From Hamadaea tsunoensis DSM 44101 (GTDB lineage: Bacteria; Actinomycetota; Actinomycetes; Mycobacteriales; Micromonosporaceae): a stretch of DNA of 64,000 nucleotides. Made by a program: the position numbers and the translations under genes. This document shows, one piece after another, positions 25,793-35,785 of the stretch. The stretch is from assembly GCF_000428945.1 (NCBI RefSeq), contig NZ_AUAX01000005.1:248001-312000 (forward strand), written 5' to 3'. How positions within the stretch are numbered: the stretch's first letter is position 1; the number at the start of each line of letters is the position of its first letter. Below the pieces are notes generated by a model. That model was not told the origin of the DNA. It saw nothing but the letters and a program-made list of their open reading frames with translations, and did not search any database.

Positions 25793-27532
25793 TCAGGCGG
25801 CCTTGACCTGGAACGTCGAGGTGGACGCGTCGAACAGGGTCTTCATGGCGTCGTAGTCGTTCTGCCACGTCGACAGGTAGATCTGGTAGACCTTGCCGTC
25901 GATCGCGACCGCCCGCCACAGGCCGTGGCGCTGCTTGCCGCCCTTGGGCGTGCACAGGTATTCGAGTTCGGAGCCGGCGGCCCCCGCGAGCTGGATGTCG
26001 CGCGTATCGACCTCCTGGTAGAGGTCCTCGCAGCCGGACTTGCTCAGCCGGCTGCCGCCGCTGGAGAGGATCTTGTCGGCGTCCTTGCCGTTGCTGACGA
26101 TCAGCCGGATCCAGTGGCCGCTGTCGCTGGGGTCCTCGGCCTGGATGTAGGAGCCGGCCTTCTTCGGCTTCCAGCCGTCGGGAAGGATCACCGAGTAGCC
26201 GCTGCCCTGGTAGATGTCGCCGGCGACGCTCGGCGAGGGCTCGACCGACGGGCCGGTGGACGCGCCGTTCGCGGCGGGCGTGCCCGAACCGCCCATCTTG
26301 CTCACGGCGATGATCCCGGCGGCGAGCAGGACGACGGCCAGGCCGCCGACGAGCCCGAGCCGGACGTTGCGGGACAGACCGCCCAACGCGGCGAGCGGGC
26401 TCTTGCGCGGCCGGTCCAGCGCGGGCATCGCGCTGGTCGCGTCCTGCGGGACGCTCACACCCGGCATCGCGCCGGTGGCCAGCAGCGCACGGCCGCCGAC
26501 CTGCTTGCCCGGCTTGGCCGGGCTCGGCTGCGCGGGGCCCGCCGGGGCGAGCGTGTCGTGGGCGCCGGTGGCCTCGCTCGCGGCAGCCGGCCGGGTGGCG
26601 GGCAGCTGGGCGGGCACCACGGCCCACGGATCGGTGTACGCGTTGCCGGCCGGCGCCTGCGCCAGCGATCCGGCCAGCAGCTCGCGCAGCTCGGCACGGG
26701 CCTGGTGGACGTCCCACCGCCGGGCGGGATCCTTGATCAGCAGGCCGGCCAGGACGTCGGCGAGCGGTCCGGCGAGCACCGGCTTGGCCGGCGGGTCCTC
26801 GACGACGGCGTGCATCGTGGCCAGCGGGTCGCCCTTGTCGAACGGCGGCCGGCCCTCGACGGCCGTGAAGAGCGTGACGCCGAGCGAGAACAGATCGCTG
26901 GGCGGCCCGAACGGGTGGCCCATCGCGCGCTCGGGCGAGATGAAGTGCGGCGAGCCGAGGACCATGCCCGGCGTGGTGAGCTGGACGTCGCTGGGCATCC
27001 GGGCGACGCCGAAGTCGGTCAGCACGCATCGGCCGTCGGCGCAGATCAGCACGTTCGCCGGCTTCACGTCCCGGTGCAGTACGCCGGCCGCGTGCGCCAC
27101 CTCCAGCGCGCCCAGCAGCGCGACACCGATCTTGGCGACGGTACGCGGCGCCAGCGGGCCACCCTCGATGACCATGTCAGCCAGGCTGCGCGCGTCGAGC
27201 AGCTCCATCACGATCCACGGCCGGCCGTTCTCGTGCACGACGTCGTAGACCTGGACGACGCTCGGGTGGGCCAGCGCGGCCGCCGCCCGGGCCTCGCGCA
27301 TGGTCCGCTCGTACATCGCCTCGCGGTCCGACGACGCCATCCCGGGCGGGCAGACGACCTCCTTGACCGCCACTTCCCGGCGGAGGAGGGTGTCGGAGGC
27401 CCGCCAGACGGCGCCCATGCCACCGGTGCCGATCGCGGTGCGCAGTGAGTAACGTCCGCCGATCAGGGTCCCGGGGGCGGCTCGTCCGTCGCCTGGGGAG
27501 CTGTTCCAGGTTGTGGGCATGGGGGTAGTCAC
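25793..27532 (-). CDS. Membrane Ser/Thr protein kinase (PknB-like kinase domain)
   Basis: 579 residues from GTG 27532. A eukaryote-type kinase domain occupies residues about 27-285 with Gly loop GTGGMG (35-40), catalytic HRDVKPANVL and DFGVAR. A Pro/Ala-rich linker precedes one membrane helix (about 390-412, GLVGGLAVVLLAAGIIAVS). A roughly 150-residue extracellular domain follows (SGYSVILPDGWKPKK, then a Cys pair). There are no PASTA repeats, so the ligand differs from peptidoglycan-binding PknB. ATG 27520 is an alternative start. Confidence 0.88.
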   Translation of the reverse strand: MTTPMPTTWNSSPGDGRAAPGTLIGGRYSLRTAIGTGGMGAVWRASDTLLRREVAVKEVVCPPGMASSDREAMYERTMREARAAAALAHPSVVQVYDVVHENGRPWIVMELLDARSLADMVIEGGPLAPRTVAKIGVALLGALEVAHAAGVLHRDVKPANVLICADGRCVLTDFGVARMPSDVQLTTPGMVLGSPHFISPERAMGHPFGPPSDLFSLGVTLFTAVEGRPPFDKGDPLATMHAVVEDPPAKPVLAGPLADVLAGLLIKDPARRWDVHQARAELRELLAGSLAQAPAGNAYTDPWAVVPAQLPATRPAAASEATGAHDTLAPAGPAQPSPAKPGKQVGGRALLATGAMPGVSVPQDATSAMPALDRPRKSPLAALGGLSRNVRLGLVGGLAVVLLAAGIIAVSKMGGSGTPAANGASTGPSVEPSPSVAGDIYQGSGYSVILPDGWKPKKAGSYIQAEDPSDSGHWIRLIVSNGKDADKILSSGGSRLSKSGCEDLYQEVDTRDIQLAGAAGSELEYLCTPKGGKQRHGLWRAVAIDGKVYQIYLSTWQNDYDAMKTLFDASTSTFQVKAA

Positions 27533-27743
27533 TTCGCCGCCGTCTCGCTGAGGGATCTGTCTCGGGCTCGGGGGCCGGTCGCAGCCGTACCCTGGGGCCG
27601 GGTCGGCCAATCGCCCTATTCTGCTGCAGATCCCGGTCGAGCGAAAGCCGTGTGGGCTGATCATCGCTCCTTACTGCAAATTCGTGCGGGCGTACGGGTG
27701 GTCCTGTGGGGAAGACCTCATCCACCGGCCGGGTGCCTACCCC

Positions 27744-27749
27744 TACGAT
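27744..27749 (+). promoter_or_regulatory. -10 box of the mutase gene (leaderless pattern)
   Basis: TACGAT lies 7 bases before ATG 27757 and no Shine-Dalgarno is present. Confidence 0.45.
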
Positions 27750-27756
27750 CGGCGGT

Positions 27757-29331
<1,575 letters not shown>

Positions 29332-29699
29332 AACTTCACAGTTACGGCGGATATCAGGACTCCGTGGGGTCATCCGAAAGGGCACCGATGACATCCAAAA
29401 GGTTGCTCAGTTAATCACTCTTTCGGTGCTCGCACCGCCTGTGCGACGCGGACGCCCCTCGATGCACGAGCGTGAAACTTCATGACCGGACCAGGTGTGC
29501 GTCACATCCACAGCCGTCACGCGTTGTGAGAGGTGTAGGGGCCATGCCAGCGATCGAAACAGCCATGAAATCTCCCTACCTGGGAGGACGTGACACAGTG
29601 CAACGTCATCGCTACCGCAATGACGTTGCGCAGAGTTACCGGTCTGGGGCTAGGCTTGTCGAGGTTTGTCCCACTGTCGATCGAGATCGAGAAAACGCC
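29332..29699. other. Intergenic region before the M20 peptidase
   Basis: 368 bases without a convincing gene. The G+C content is lower than in neighbouring genes, especially at 29400-29425 and 29570-29650. A short open frame through the region lacks a ribosome site and family resemblance. It holds the promoter listed at 29651. No strong terminator for the mutase gene was seen. Confidence 0.5.
29651..29656 (+). promoter_or_regulatory. -10 box of the M20 peptidase gene
   Basis: TAGGCT, with TTGCGC 19 bases upstream as a possible -35. It lies about 44 bases before GTG 29700, so this gene would have a short leader. Confidence 0.45.
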
Positions 29700-30959
29700 G
29701 TGACGAGTGCGCTGACGCTGCCCGAGGGCAGCACGCTGACGTCGAACTGGCCCGAGACTTTGCCTGGGGCTGATCCGTTGCCTGGTCATCTGGACCGATG
29801 GCTCGCCTCCCGAGGGGCCGAGCTCGTAGCGATTCGACGGCACATTCACGCGCATCCGGAGCTTTCCGGTCACGAGTTCGAGACGGCCGCCCTGGTCGCG
29901 CGCGAATTGGCGGTGGCCGGCCTGCAGCCGCGGTTTTTGCCCCGCGGCAATGGCGTGATCTGCGACATCGGCTCCGGCGACCGGGTGATCGCGCTGCGCG
30001 CGGACCTGGACGCGCTGCCGCTGCCGGACACAAAGGACGTTCCGTACCGCTCGCTGGTCTCCGGAGCCGCCCACGCGTGCGGCCACGATGTACACACGAC
30101 GGTACTGCTCGGCGTCGGGCTCGCCCTGGCTCAGCTGGACCAGCGCGGCGAACTGCCGGGCCGGGTCCGGCTGCTCTTCCAGCCGTCCGAGGAGAAGTTC
30201 CCGTCGGGCGCGCCGGAGATGATCTCCGCCGGGGCCATGAAGGACGTCGCCGCGATCTACGCGCTGCACTGCGCGCCGCAGCTGCCGGTCGGGCTGATCG
30301 GCGTACGGTCCGGAGCCTTCACGGCCGCGGCCGACACCGTCGAAGTCCGCCTCACCGGCAAAGGCGGCCACACCGCCCGCCCGCACCTCACCGCCGACCT
30401 GGTGCACGCGCTCGCCCGCGTCATCGTGGACGGCCCGGCTCTGCTCGACCGCCGCGTCGACCCGCGGGCCGGCGTCTCGATGGTGTTCGGCGCGGTGCAC
30501 GCGGGCGAAGCCGCCAACGCGATCCCGATCGAGGGCGTGGCCAAGGCGACCGTTCGCATCCTCAACAAGGACGCCTGGCAGCAGGCCCCCGAGCTGATCA
30601 CTCAGCTGATCAAGGACGTCGTCGCCGCCACCGGCGCGGGCGTCGAGGTCCGCTACACGCGCGGCGTACCGCCGGTGATCAACGACCGGATGGCGACGGC
30701 CGTGATCGCGGCGGCCGCCGGCGCGGCGCTGGGTGCCGAGCGGGTGGTCGAGGCGGAGATCAGCATGGGCGGCGAGGATTTCGCCTTCTACCTGGACCAC
30801 GCACCAGGAGCGATGATCCGCCTAGGCACCGGGATTCCCGGCTCCGAGGTGCGGATGGACATCCACCAGTCAGGGTTCGACGTGGACGAACGCGCCATCG
30901 GCTACGGCGTCCGGACCATGGTCCACACAGCGCTGGCTGCTCTGTCTTCTTACTTCTAA
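29700..30959 (+). CDS. M20-family amidohydrolase (N-acyl amino acid / hippurate hydrolase-like)
   Basis: 419 residues. The metal-site motifs follow the family: HIHAHPELSGHEFE, LRADLDALPLPDT, AHACGHDVHTTVLLG (Cys/His ligands), FQPSEEKFPSGAPEM and GGEDFAFYLDHAPG. The dimerisation domain lies at about 200-310 (GKGGHTARPHLTADL). Such enzymes remove acyl groups from amino acids; the substrate is unknown. GTG 29700 was chosen because the conserved part begins about 50 residues later and the longer frame is not conserved. A long hairpin follows the stop codon. Confidence 0.88.
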   Translation: MTSALTLPEGSTLTSNWPETLPGADPLPGHLDRWLASRGAELVAIRRHIHAHPELSGHEFETAALVARELAVAGLQPRFLPRGNGVICDIGSGDRVIALRADLDALPLPDTKDVPYRSLVSGAAHACGHDVHTTVLLGVGLALAQLDQRGELPGRVRLLFQPSEEKFPSGAPEMISAGAMKDVAAIYALHCAPQLPVGLIGVRSGAFTAAADTVEVRLTGKGGHTARPHLTADLVHALARVIVDGPALLDRRVDPRAGVSMVFGAVHAGEAANAIPIEGVAKATVRILNKDAWQQAPELITQLIKDVVAATGAGVEVRYTRGVPPVINDRMATAVIAAAAGAALGAERVVEAEISMGGEDFAFYLDHAPGAMIRLGTGIPGSEVRMDIHQSGFDVDERAIGYGVRTMVHTALAALSSYF

Positions 30960-30990
30960 ACGGCCCCAGGGACCCGCACTCGGCCGCGAC

Positions 30991-31047
30991 GTCCGGCAGT
31001 GCAAGATCCGCAAGCGCGAAGCGTTTGAGGATCTTGTGCTGCCGGAC
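30991..31047 (+). terminator. Long 27-bp-arm hairpin after the M20 gene
   Basis: Left arm 30991-31017, GAA loop, right arm 31021-31047. In the plus-strand RNA 23 pairs are Watson-Crick, three are G-U and one is a mismatch; in the minus-strand RNA the three would be A-C mismatches. The arms contain GCAAGATCC, a word shared with the other palindromes in the window. No U-run follows. Confidence 0.7.
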
Positions 31048-31109
31048 GTTGCATAAGGGCCGATGTGCCCTCGTCTCGCCCGAAGGGCGAACGGGCAATA
31101 ACCTTCCCA

Positions 31110-31172
31110 GCAACCACCGGGGGCAGCGCCCATCGAGGGCAGCAACCACCGGGGGAAGCAACCACCCGCGGG
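31110..31172. repeat. Short direct repeats of GCAACCACC
   Basis: GCAACCACCGGGGG occurs at 31110 and 31142, and a variant GCAACCACCCGCGGG begins at 31158. Spacing is 32 then 16 bases. They lie between the hairpin and the stop of the DUF4349 gene. Confidence 0.55.
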
Positions 31173-32099
31173 TCAGTCCGTGGACTCTTGATCCTTGAGG
31201 GCCGAGCTCGCCCGCGGAGTCTTCCGGCGGCGGCGCCAGACCAGCAGGGGGACCAGGATTACGGCCAGGACCAGTAGGAAGGGCAGGAGGAAGCCCAGTA
31301 CTGCTGAGGCGACCTTGAGCATCGTGACGAACGTGTCCCAGCCGGTGGACAGGCCGCCGAGGAATGTGGGGTCCGCCTTTTTCGGCTGCACGTAGGGGGT
31401 TTGCGGGCCGACCAGGGTGATCGTGATCGTGGACAGGGTCACCAGGTCGTCGAGGTGGCGCTTCTTGGCCATGAGGGAGTCCAGTTCGGCCTGGCGCTGG
31501 GTGAGCTCCTTCTCCAGCAGGACCACCTCGCTGAGCTGCTTGGCCTGCGTGAACATCCGCCGGACACTGTCCACGCTGGCCTTCTGCGCCGCGATCCGGG
31601 CGTCCAGGTCGACGACCGTGTCGGTGACGTCCTGCGTACTGAGGGAGCGGGAGAGTTCGGTGCCGAGCTTGGCCAGGTCGTCGAGGATCGAACCGAACTT
31701 GTCCGCCGGTACGCGCAACGTCAGCGTGGATTCCTCGTGCCCGGGTGAACCGTCGCTCTTCTCGTCCCCGACGAAGCCGCCCGACGACGTCGCCAGTGTG
31801 CGTACGCGGGTGGCGGTGTCGGAGACGTGCTCCACGCGTACCGTGATCTGTCCGTTGTAGATGATCGAGCGGGCGTAGGCGGCGGGGTCATTCGCGGTCT
31901 GGCCGCCCGGTGCGGAGGTGTAGCCGGTGCCGCCGCCGGCGGCCTTCTCGTCGGCGCCCGGAGCCTGGGCCGCGGGTGCGGGGGCGCCGGCGTCGCTGGA
32001 CGTGGCGCCGCTGTCGCTCGAGGCCGCGCAGCCGCCGGTGGCCAGCAGGACCACCAGGCCGGCGGCGGCGAGGGGGCGGCGCAGGGATCGGGTGCTCAT
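31173..32099 (-). CDS. DUF4349 membrane-anchored lipoprotein
   Basis: 308 residues. A signal peptide with lipobox (ATGGC at about residue 24) is followed by a Ser/Ala/Gly linker. The DUF4349 domain includes SIIYNGQITVRVEHV, GGFVGDEKSDGS, VPADKFGSILDDLAKLG and a coiled-coil (about 190-235, KELTQRQAELDSLMAKKRHL). One C-terminal membrane helix (about 262-288) and a basic tail follow. So it is held at both ends on the outer face of the membrane. Function unknown in the family. A hairpin lies in its leader. Confidence 0.85.
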   Translation of the reverse strand: MSTRSLRRPLAAAGLVVLLATGGCAASSDSGATSSDAGAPAPAAQAPGADEKAAGGGTGYTSAPGGQTANDPAAYARSIIYNGQITVRVEHVSDTATRVRTLATSSGGFVGDEKSDGSPGHEESTLTLRVPADKFGSILDDLAKLGTELSRSLSTQDVTDTVVDLDARIAAQKASVDSVRRMFTQAKQLSEVVLLEKELTQRQAELDSLMAKKRHLDDLVTLSTITITLVGPQTPYVQPKKADPTFLGGLSTGWDTFVTMLKVASAVLGFLLPFLLVLAVILVPLLVWRRRRKTPRASSALKDQESTD

Positions 32100-32133
32100 G
32101 GGTTCCCCCGGTGCGGAAGAAGGAAAGATGGGC

Positions 32134-32165
32134 GCCGGGTCGCATTGACCCCCAACCGACCCGGC
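32134..32165. promoter_or_regulatory. Hairpin in the leader of the DUF4349 gene
   Basis: GCCGGGTCG and CGACCCGGC form perfect 9-bp arms around a 14-base loop, about 35 bases upstream of the DUF4349 start and between two divergent genes. It could be an attenuator, an operator or a block between divergent transcripts. Confidence 0.45.
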
Positions 32166-32235
32166 GTGTCAGTAGGGACGCAGCGCCGTCCCGGCCGGTT
32201 CCCCGTGACCGGGGCCTGATCCGGGAGGCAGGCTC

Positions 32236-32241
32236 TAGGCT
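32236..32241 (+). promoter_or_regulatory. -10 box of the metallo-beta-lactamase-fold gene (leaderless pattern)
   Basis: TAGGCT lies 7 bases before ATG 32249 and no Shine-Dalgarno is present. Confidence 0.5.
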
Positions 32242-32248
32242 GGAACTC

Positions 32249-32878
32249 ATGCGGGTGACCAAGTTCGAACATTCCTGCGTACGCGTCGAGGACGACGGCG
32301 CGGTGCTCGTGATCGATCCGGGCCCGTGGTCGCGGCCGGAGGCGCTCGACGGGGTGGACGCCGTCCTGATCACGCACGAGCACTTCGACCATCTGGACGT
32401 CGACAAGCTGGCCGACGCGCTGGACCAGCGGCCCCGGGTGACGATCCACGCGCACAAGTCCGTCGTGGACAAGCTGGGCGACCTGCGGTCGGTGGCGACG
32501 GTGGTGGACAGCGGCGACGCGTTCACGGCGGCCGGGTTCGGCGTACGCGCGTTCGGCGGGCTGCACGCGCTCGTGCACGAAGAGGTGACGCCCGTGCCGA
32601 ACCTCGGATTCCTGGTGGGCGAGTCGGTCTACCACCCGGGCGATTCGTTCGACGTCCCCGAGGGTGCCACCGTGGACACCCTGTTCGTGCCGGTCAGCGG
32701 ACCGTGGCTGAAGCTGTCGGAGTCGATCGCGTTCGTCCGGGCGATCCGCCCCCGCCGGGTCTACGCGTTGCACGACGGGCTGCACAACGAGTTCGGGCAC
32801 ATGGTCGTCGACGGCAACATGACGAAGCTCGCGCAGGCGCCCTACCTCCGGCTGGAACCGGGTACGAGCGTCGGCTGA
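32249..32878 (+). CDS. Metallo-beta-lactamase-fold hydrolase (UPF0173-like)
   Basis: 209 residues. The metal motif THEHFDHLD occurs at about residues 47-55; other ligands are HALVHEEVTPVPNLG, YHPGDSF and ALHDGLHNEFG. This order resembles the UlaG/UPF0173 branch of metal-dependent hydrolases. The substrate is unknown. It is followed after 21 bases by an SCO6745-family gene on the same strand that has its own leaderless-type promoter. Confidence 0.87.
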   Translation: MRVTKFEHSCVRVEDDGAVLVIDPGPWSRPEALDGVDAVLITHEHFDHLDVDKLADALDQRPRVTIHAHKSVVDKLGDLRSVATVVDSGDAFTAAGFGVRAFGGLHALVHEEVTPVPNLGFLVGESVYHPGDSFDVPEGATVDTLFVPVSGPWLKLSESIAFVRAIRPRRVYALHDGLHNEFGHMVVDGNMTKLAQAPYLRLEPGTSVG

Positions 32879-32886
32879 ACGCGGAG

Positions 32887-32892
32887 CATACT
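32887..32892 (+). promoter_or_regulatory. -10 box of the SCO6745-family gene (leaderless pattern)
   Basis: CATACT lies 7 bases before GTG 32900, with no Shine-Dalgarno. Confidence 0.35.
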
Positions 32893-32899
32893 CACGAAT

Positions 32900-33640
32900 G
32901 TGACGCCAGAGCAGCTCGCCGCGGCCGGGCGCCGCACCGTCGAAACCCTCGGCACCGAGTGGTCGCGGTCCGCGCGTACCGTCCGGCGGGCGCGGGACCT
33001 CGGCGTCTCCGGCTGGGCCTTCGCCGTCGCCGGTCGCGCGGGCGCCCTGGGCGAGGTGAGCCCGTCGGTCGCGGCCGCCGCCCTCGGTCTCGTCGCCCCT
33101 GACGGTGTACGCGAGGCCTTCGCCGCCGCCCGCAAGGTGATGCCGGTGTCGGAACTGGCCGCCGAGCGGCTGGCGCTGTGCTGCCGCTGGGGTGGCGAGG
33201 AGTTCGCCGGCGTCGTCGGCCCCGGCCGGCTCGCCGATCTGACCGGTCGCGTCCTCGACGCCGCCGACGCGGGCGGGCTGCCGCTCTTCGCGGCCTGGCG
33301 GGAGATGCCGGTGCCGTCGCGCGTACCGGCCGACCTGCTGGCCGTCCGCCTCTACCAGCTCAGCGAGCTGTACGCGGGGGCGGCCGTGCCGGCGTACCGG
33401 GCGGCCGGACTGAGTCCGGTGCAGGCGCTGCTGGCCGGACCGGACGGCGACGCGGCCGCGCTCGACCACGGCTGGCAGCCGCCCTTCCACCGCCCCGGGC
33501 ACCTGCCCCGGCGCCGGGCCTGGGCCGACGCCGCGGTGGTACGCCTGGTCGCACCGGCCTTCGCCGCGCTGGACGAGACCGAGCGCGCCGAATGGCTCGC
33601 CGGCGTGCGTACGCTCGCCGGGCGGCCGGTCATCGTCTGA
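32900..33640 (+). CDS. SCO6745-family protein
   Basis: 246 residues, Ala/Leu-rich and largely helical, no signal peptide. Segments such as GWAFAVAGRAGALGEVSPSVAAAALG, GLPLFAAWREMPVP and YRAAGLSPVQALLAG follow the layout I know from the SCO6745 family, ending with a GW...PPFHRP region. The biochemical role of this family is not known to me. It starts 21 bases after the metallo-hydrolase gene. Confidence 0.65.
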   Translation: MTPEQLAAAGRRTVETLGTEWSRSARTVRRARDLGVSGWAFAVAGRAGALGEVSPSVAAAALGLVAPDGVREAFAAARKVMPVSELAAERLALCCRWGGEEFAGVVGPGRLADLTGRVLDAADAGGLPLFAAWREMPVPSRVPADLLAVRLYQLSELYAGAAVPAYRAAGLSPVQALLAGPDGDAAALDHGWQPPFHRPGHLPRRRAWADAAVVRLVAPAFAALDETERAEWLAGVRTLAGRPVIV

Positions 33641-33680
33641 AGCCGCCGACGGGTCGCGAACGATCCGGCGGACAGAGGCC

Positions 33681-34139
33681 CTACTCCAGCGTGTTGTTGC
33701 GGGTGGGCCGCTCGCGGAGGCTCGCCACGTAGTCGTCGGGCGCACCGGCCTTGCCGGCGGCGCTCGCGATCTCGTTGAGGTACCAGACGGTCGGCAGGCC
33801 GCCCTCGTACCCGTTGAAGACGTAGACCCACGCGGTCAGCTCGCCGTCCAGCGTCGCGACGCGGACGTGCAGCTTGCGGTAGGTGCCCGCGACGACGCCC
33901 TCGACCTCGTCGAGCTGGGACTCGTCCCAGGGATGGACGTCGTAGAGCGCGACGAAGACACGGTCGCCGGGCGACTCGACAATGGTCGTGACGGCGCCTT
34001 CCCAGCCGATGACCTCTTCGCCGGCGAACGTGATCCGCCACCCCTCGAGCCAGCCCACGCCCACCATCGGTGAGTGCTGGCAGTAGGCTCGCATGCGGGC
34101 GGGGTCGAGATTCGAGCCGTACGCAGCGTAATGACGCAC
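33681..34139 (-). CDS. Gamma-glutamylcyclotransferase-fold protein
   Basis: 152 residues. The N-terminal YAAYGSNLDPARMRAYC is the YGSNL substrate loop of the family. A later LYDVHPWDESQLDEVEGV carries the acidic catalytic-region residues, and Y-rich segments (GTYRKLHVRV, WVYVFNGYE) complete the fold. It probably releases 5-oxoproline from gamma-glutamyl compounds or acts on a related amide. The GTG start is preceded at 7 bases by TATCGT on the minus strand. Confidence 0.85.
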   Translation of the reverse strand: MRHYAAYGSNLDPARMRAYCQHSPMVGVGWLEGWRITFAGEEVIGWEGAVTTIVESPGDRVFVALYDVHPWDESQLDEVEGVVAGTYRKLHVRVATLDGELTAWVYVFNGYEGGLPTVWYLNEIASAAGKAGAPDDYVASLRERPTRNNTLE

Positions 34140-34146
34140 GGCGATG

Positions 34147-34152
34147 ACGATA
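34147..34152 (-). promoter_or_regulatory. -10 box of the gamma-glutamylcyclotransferase-like gene (leaderless pattern)
   Basis: TATCGT on the minus strand, 7 bases before the GTG start at 34139. Confidence 0.45.
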
Positions 34153-34253
34153 GTCCGCCTCGGGCGTACGAGAGAATATGGCGGGGCGTGTCGTATGTCG
34201 CGCCATGGCGGAACGGCTCGGCACGACCGGCCGGACGACTAGGGGAAACAGCC

Positions 34254-35657
34254 GTGAACCGGATTGTGATCATCGGTGGGGGACCGGCCGGCTACGAGGC
34301 GGCGCTTGTCGCCGCGCAGCTCGACGCGGACGTGACGATCGTCGAGGAGGACGGCGCGGGCGGGGCGTGCGTGCTACACGACTGTGTGCCGTCGAAGACG
34401 TTCATCGCCAGCTCAGACGTGGTGACCGGGTACCGCGACACCGAGGAGTTCGGCGTTCACTCGGACGGCCTTGAAGCGATAACCGTCGATGCGACCCTGG
34501 TGCACGGCCGTGTCCGCAGGCTCGCCGCCGCGCAATCTTCCGACATTCACGCCAAACTCATCAAAGCGGGCGTGGCGATGATCTCCGGGAGCGCCCGGCT
34601 CGGCGAGGATTCGCTCGGCCATCACCACAAGGTCCGGATCACGCCGACCGACGGTGACGCAGAGTACTCGGTCGATGCGGGAACCGTGCTCATCGCGACC
34701 GGGGCGACCCCGCGCATCCTCTCCGACGCCCAGCCCGACGGCGAGCGCATCCTCACCTGGCGGCAGATCTACGACCTGCGGGAGCTGCCCGAACACCTCG
34801 TCGTCATCGGTTCCGGGGTGACCGGCGCCGAGTTCGCGTCGGCGTACCTGGCGATGGGCGTGAAGGTGACGCTCGTGTCCAGCCGCGACCGCGTGATGCC
34901 GCACGAGGACGCCGACGCCGCCATGGCCATCGAGCGCGTCTTCCGCACCCGGGGCATGCAGATCATGAACAACTCCCGCGCCAACGCGGTACGCCGTCAG
35001 GGTGACGCCGTCGTCGTGGAGCTGGCCGACGGGCGTACCGTCACCGGCTCGCACGCGCTCATGTGCGTCGGATCGGTTCCGAACACGGCCGACCTCGGAC
35101 TCGTCGAGTACGGCGTGGCCGTCTCCCCGGGCGGCTACGTGACGACGGACCGGGTGTCGCGTACCAACGTGCCGGGCATCTACGCGGCCGGCGACTGCAC
35201 CGGCGTGCTCGCCCTGGCCAGCGTCGCCGCCATGCAGGGCCGCATCGCCATGTGGCACGCGCTCGGCGAGGCCGTCGCCCCGCTGCGCCTCAAGACCGTC
35301 GCGGCCAACGTCTTCACCGACCCGGAACTCGCCACCGTCGGCGTCAGCCAGCAGGACGTGGCCAGCGGCAAGGTACCGGCCCGCGAGGTGATGCTGCCGC
35401 TGACCGGCAACGCCCGGGCCAAGATGGCCGGGATCTCCGACGGCTTCATCAAGCTGTTCTGCCGCCCGGCGTCCGGCCTGGTCGTCGGCGGCGTCGTCGT
35501 GTCGCCCCGGGCCAGCGAGCTGATCATGCCGATCGCGATGGCCGTGGAGAACCACCTCACGGTGGACCAGCTGGCGCACACGATCACGATCTACCCGTCG
35601 CTGTCGGGCTCGGTCGCCGAAGCCGCCCGCCAGCTCATGCAACACGAATCCGACTGA
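34254..35657 (+). CDS. lpdA: LpdA-type NAD(P)H dehydrogenase flavoprotein
   Basis: 467 residues. The FAD motif IVIIGGGPAGYEAALVA is at the N-terminus, the NAD motif HLVVIGSGVTGAEFASAY in the middle, and YAAGDCTG binds FAD. The match is close to mycobacterial LpdA, an NAD(P)H-quinone reductase-like member of the lipoamide dehydrogenase family. Two Cys occur at redox spacing in GGACVLHDCVPSK, whereas the mycobacterial LpdA I recall has Ala at the first. The C-terminal His of the usual His-Glu pair is absent (IYPSLSGS). GTG 34254 has AGGGGA upstream. It is unlikely to be part of a pyruvate dehydrogenase. Confidence 0.85.
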   Translation: MNRIVIIGGGPAGYEAALVAAQLDADVTIVEEDGAGGACVLHDCVPSKTFIASSDVVTGYRDTEEFGVHSDGLEAITVDATLVHGRVRRLAAAQSSDIHAKLIKAGVAMISGSARLGEDSLGHHHKVRITPTDGDAEYSVDAGTVLIATGATPRILSDAQPDGERILTWRQIYDLRELPEHLVVIGSGVTGAEFASAYLAMGVKVTLVSSRDRVMPHEDADAAMAIERVFRTRGMQIMNNSRANAVRRQGDAVVVELADGRTVTGSHALMCVGSVPNTADLGLVEYGVAVSPGGYVTTDRVSRTNVPGIYAAGDCTGVLALASVAAMQGRIAMWHALGEAVAPLRLKTVAANVFTDPELATVGVSQQDVASGKVPAREVMLPLTGNARAKMAGISDGFIKLFCRPASGLVVGGVVVSPRASELIMPIAMAVENHLTVDQLAHTITIYPSLSGSVAEAARQLMQHESD

Positions 35658-35674
35658 CCCCGTCCCGCCCTTTT

Positions 35675-35750
35675 CCGACGATCTTGCGCGAATGTCCGGG
35701 CCTATCGGGCATAAGCCGCGATTTTTGGGGCATTCGCGCAAGATCGCCGG
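35675..35750. terminator. Second palindrome family: bidirectional terminator after lpdA
   Basis: GATCTTGCGCGAATG (35680-35694) and its exact complement (35731-35745) enclose a 36-base loop between two convergent genes. A truncated left half of the same element lies at 23225-23247. Confidence 0.8.
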
Positions 35751-35785
35751 GAATCAGGGGCGCCGGGCGGGGAGTGGCGGGGTGG

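Noticed and set aside
29472-29699. An extended N-terminus for the M20 peptidase
   Set aside because: The extension lies in an AT-rich promoter region, lacks a ribosome site and shows no conserved protein character.
31110-31172. Repeated GCAACCACC units as a CRISPR array
   Set aside because: Units are 9-14 bases with 16-32-base spacing and only three copies; no cas genes are present.
34254-35657. A pyruvate dehydrogenase E3 subunit
   Set aside because: The His of the C-terminal HxxxxE motif is missing and the sequence follows LpdA; no E1/E2 genes are nearby.
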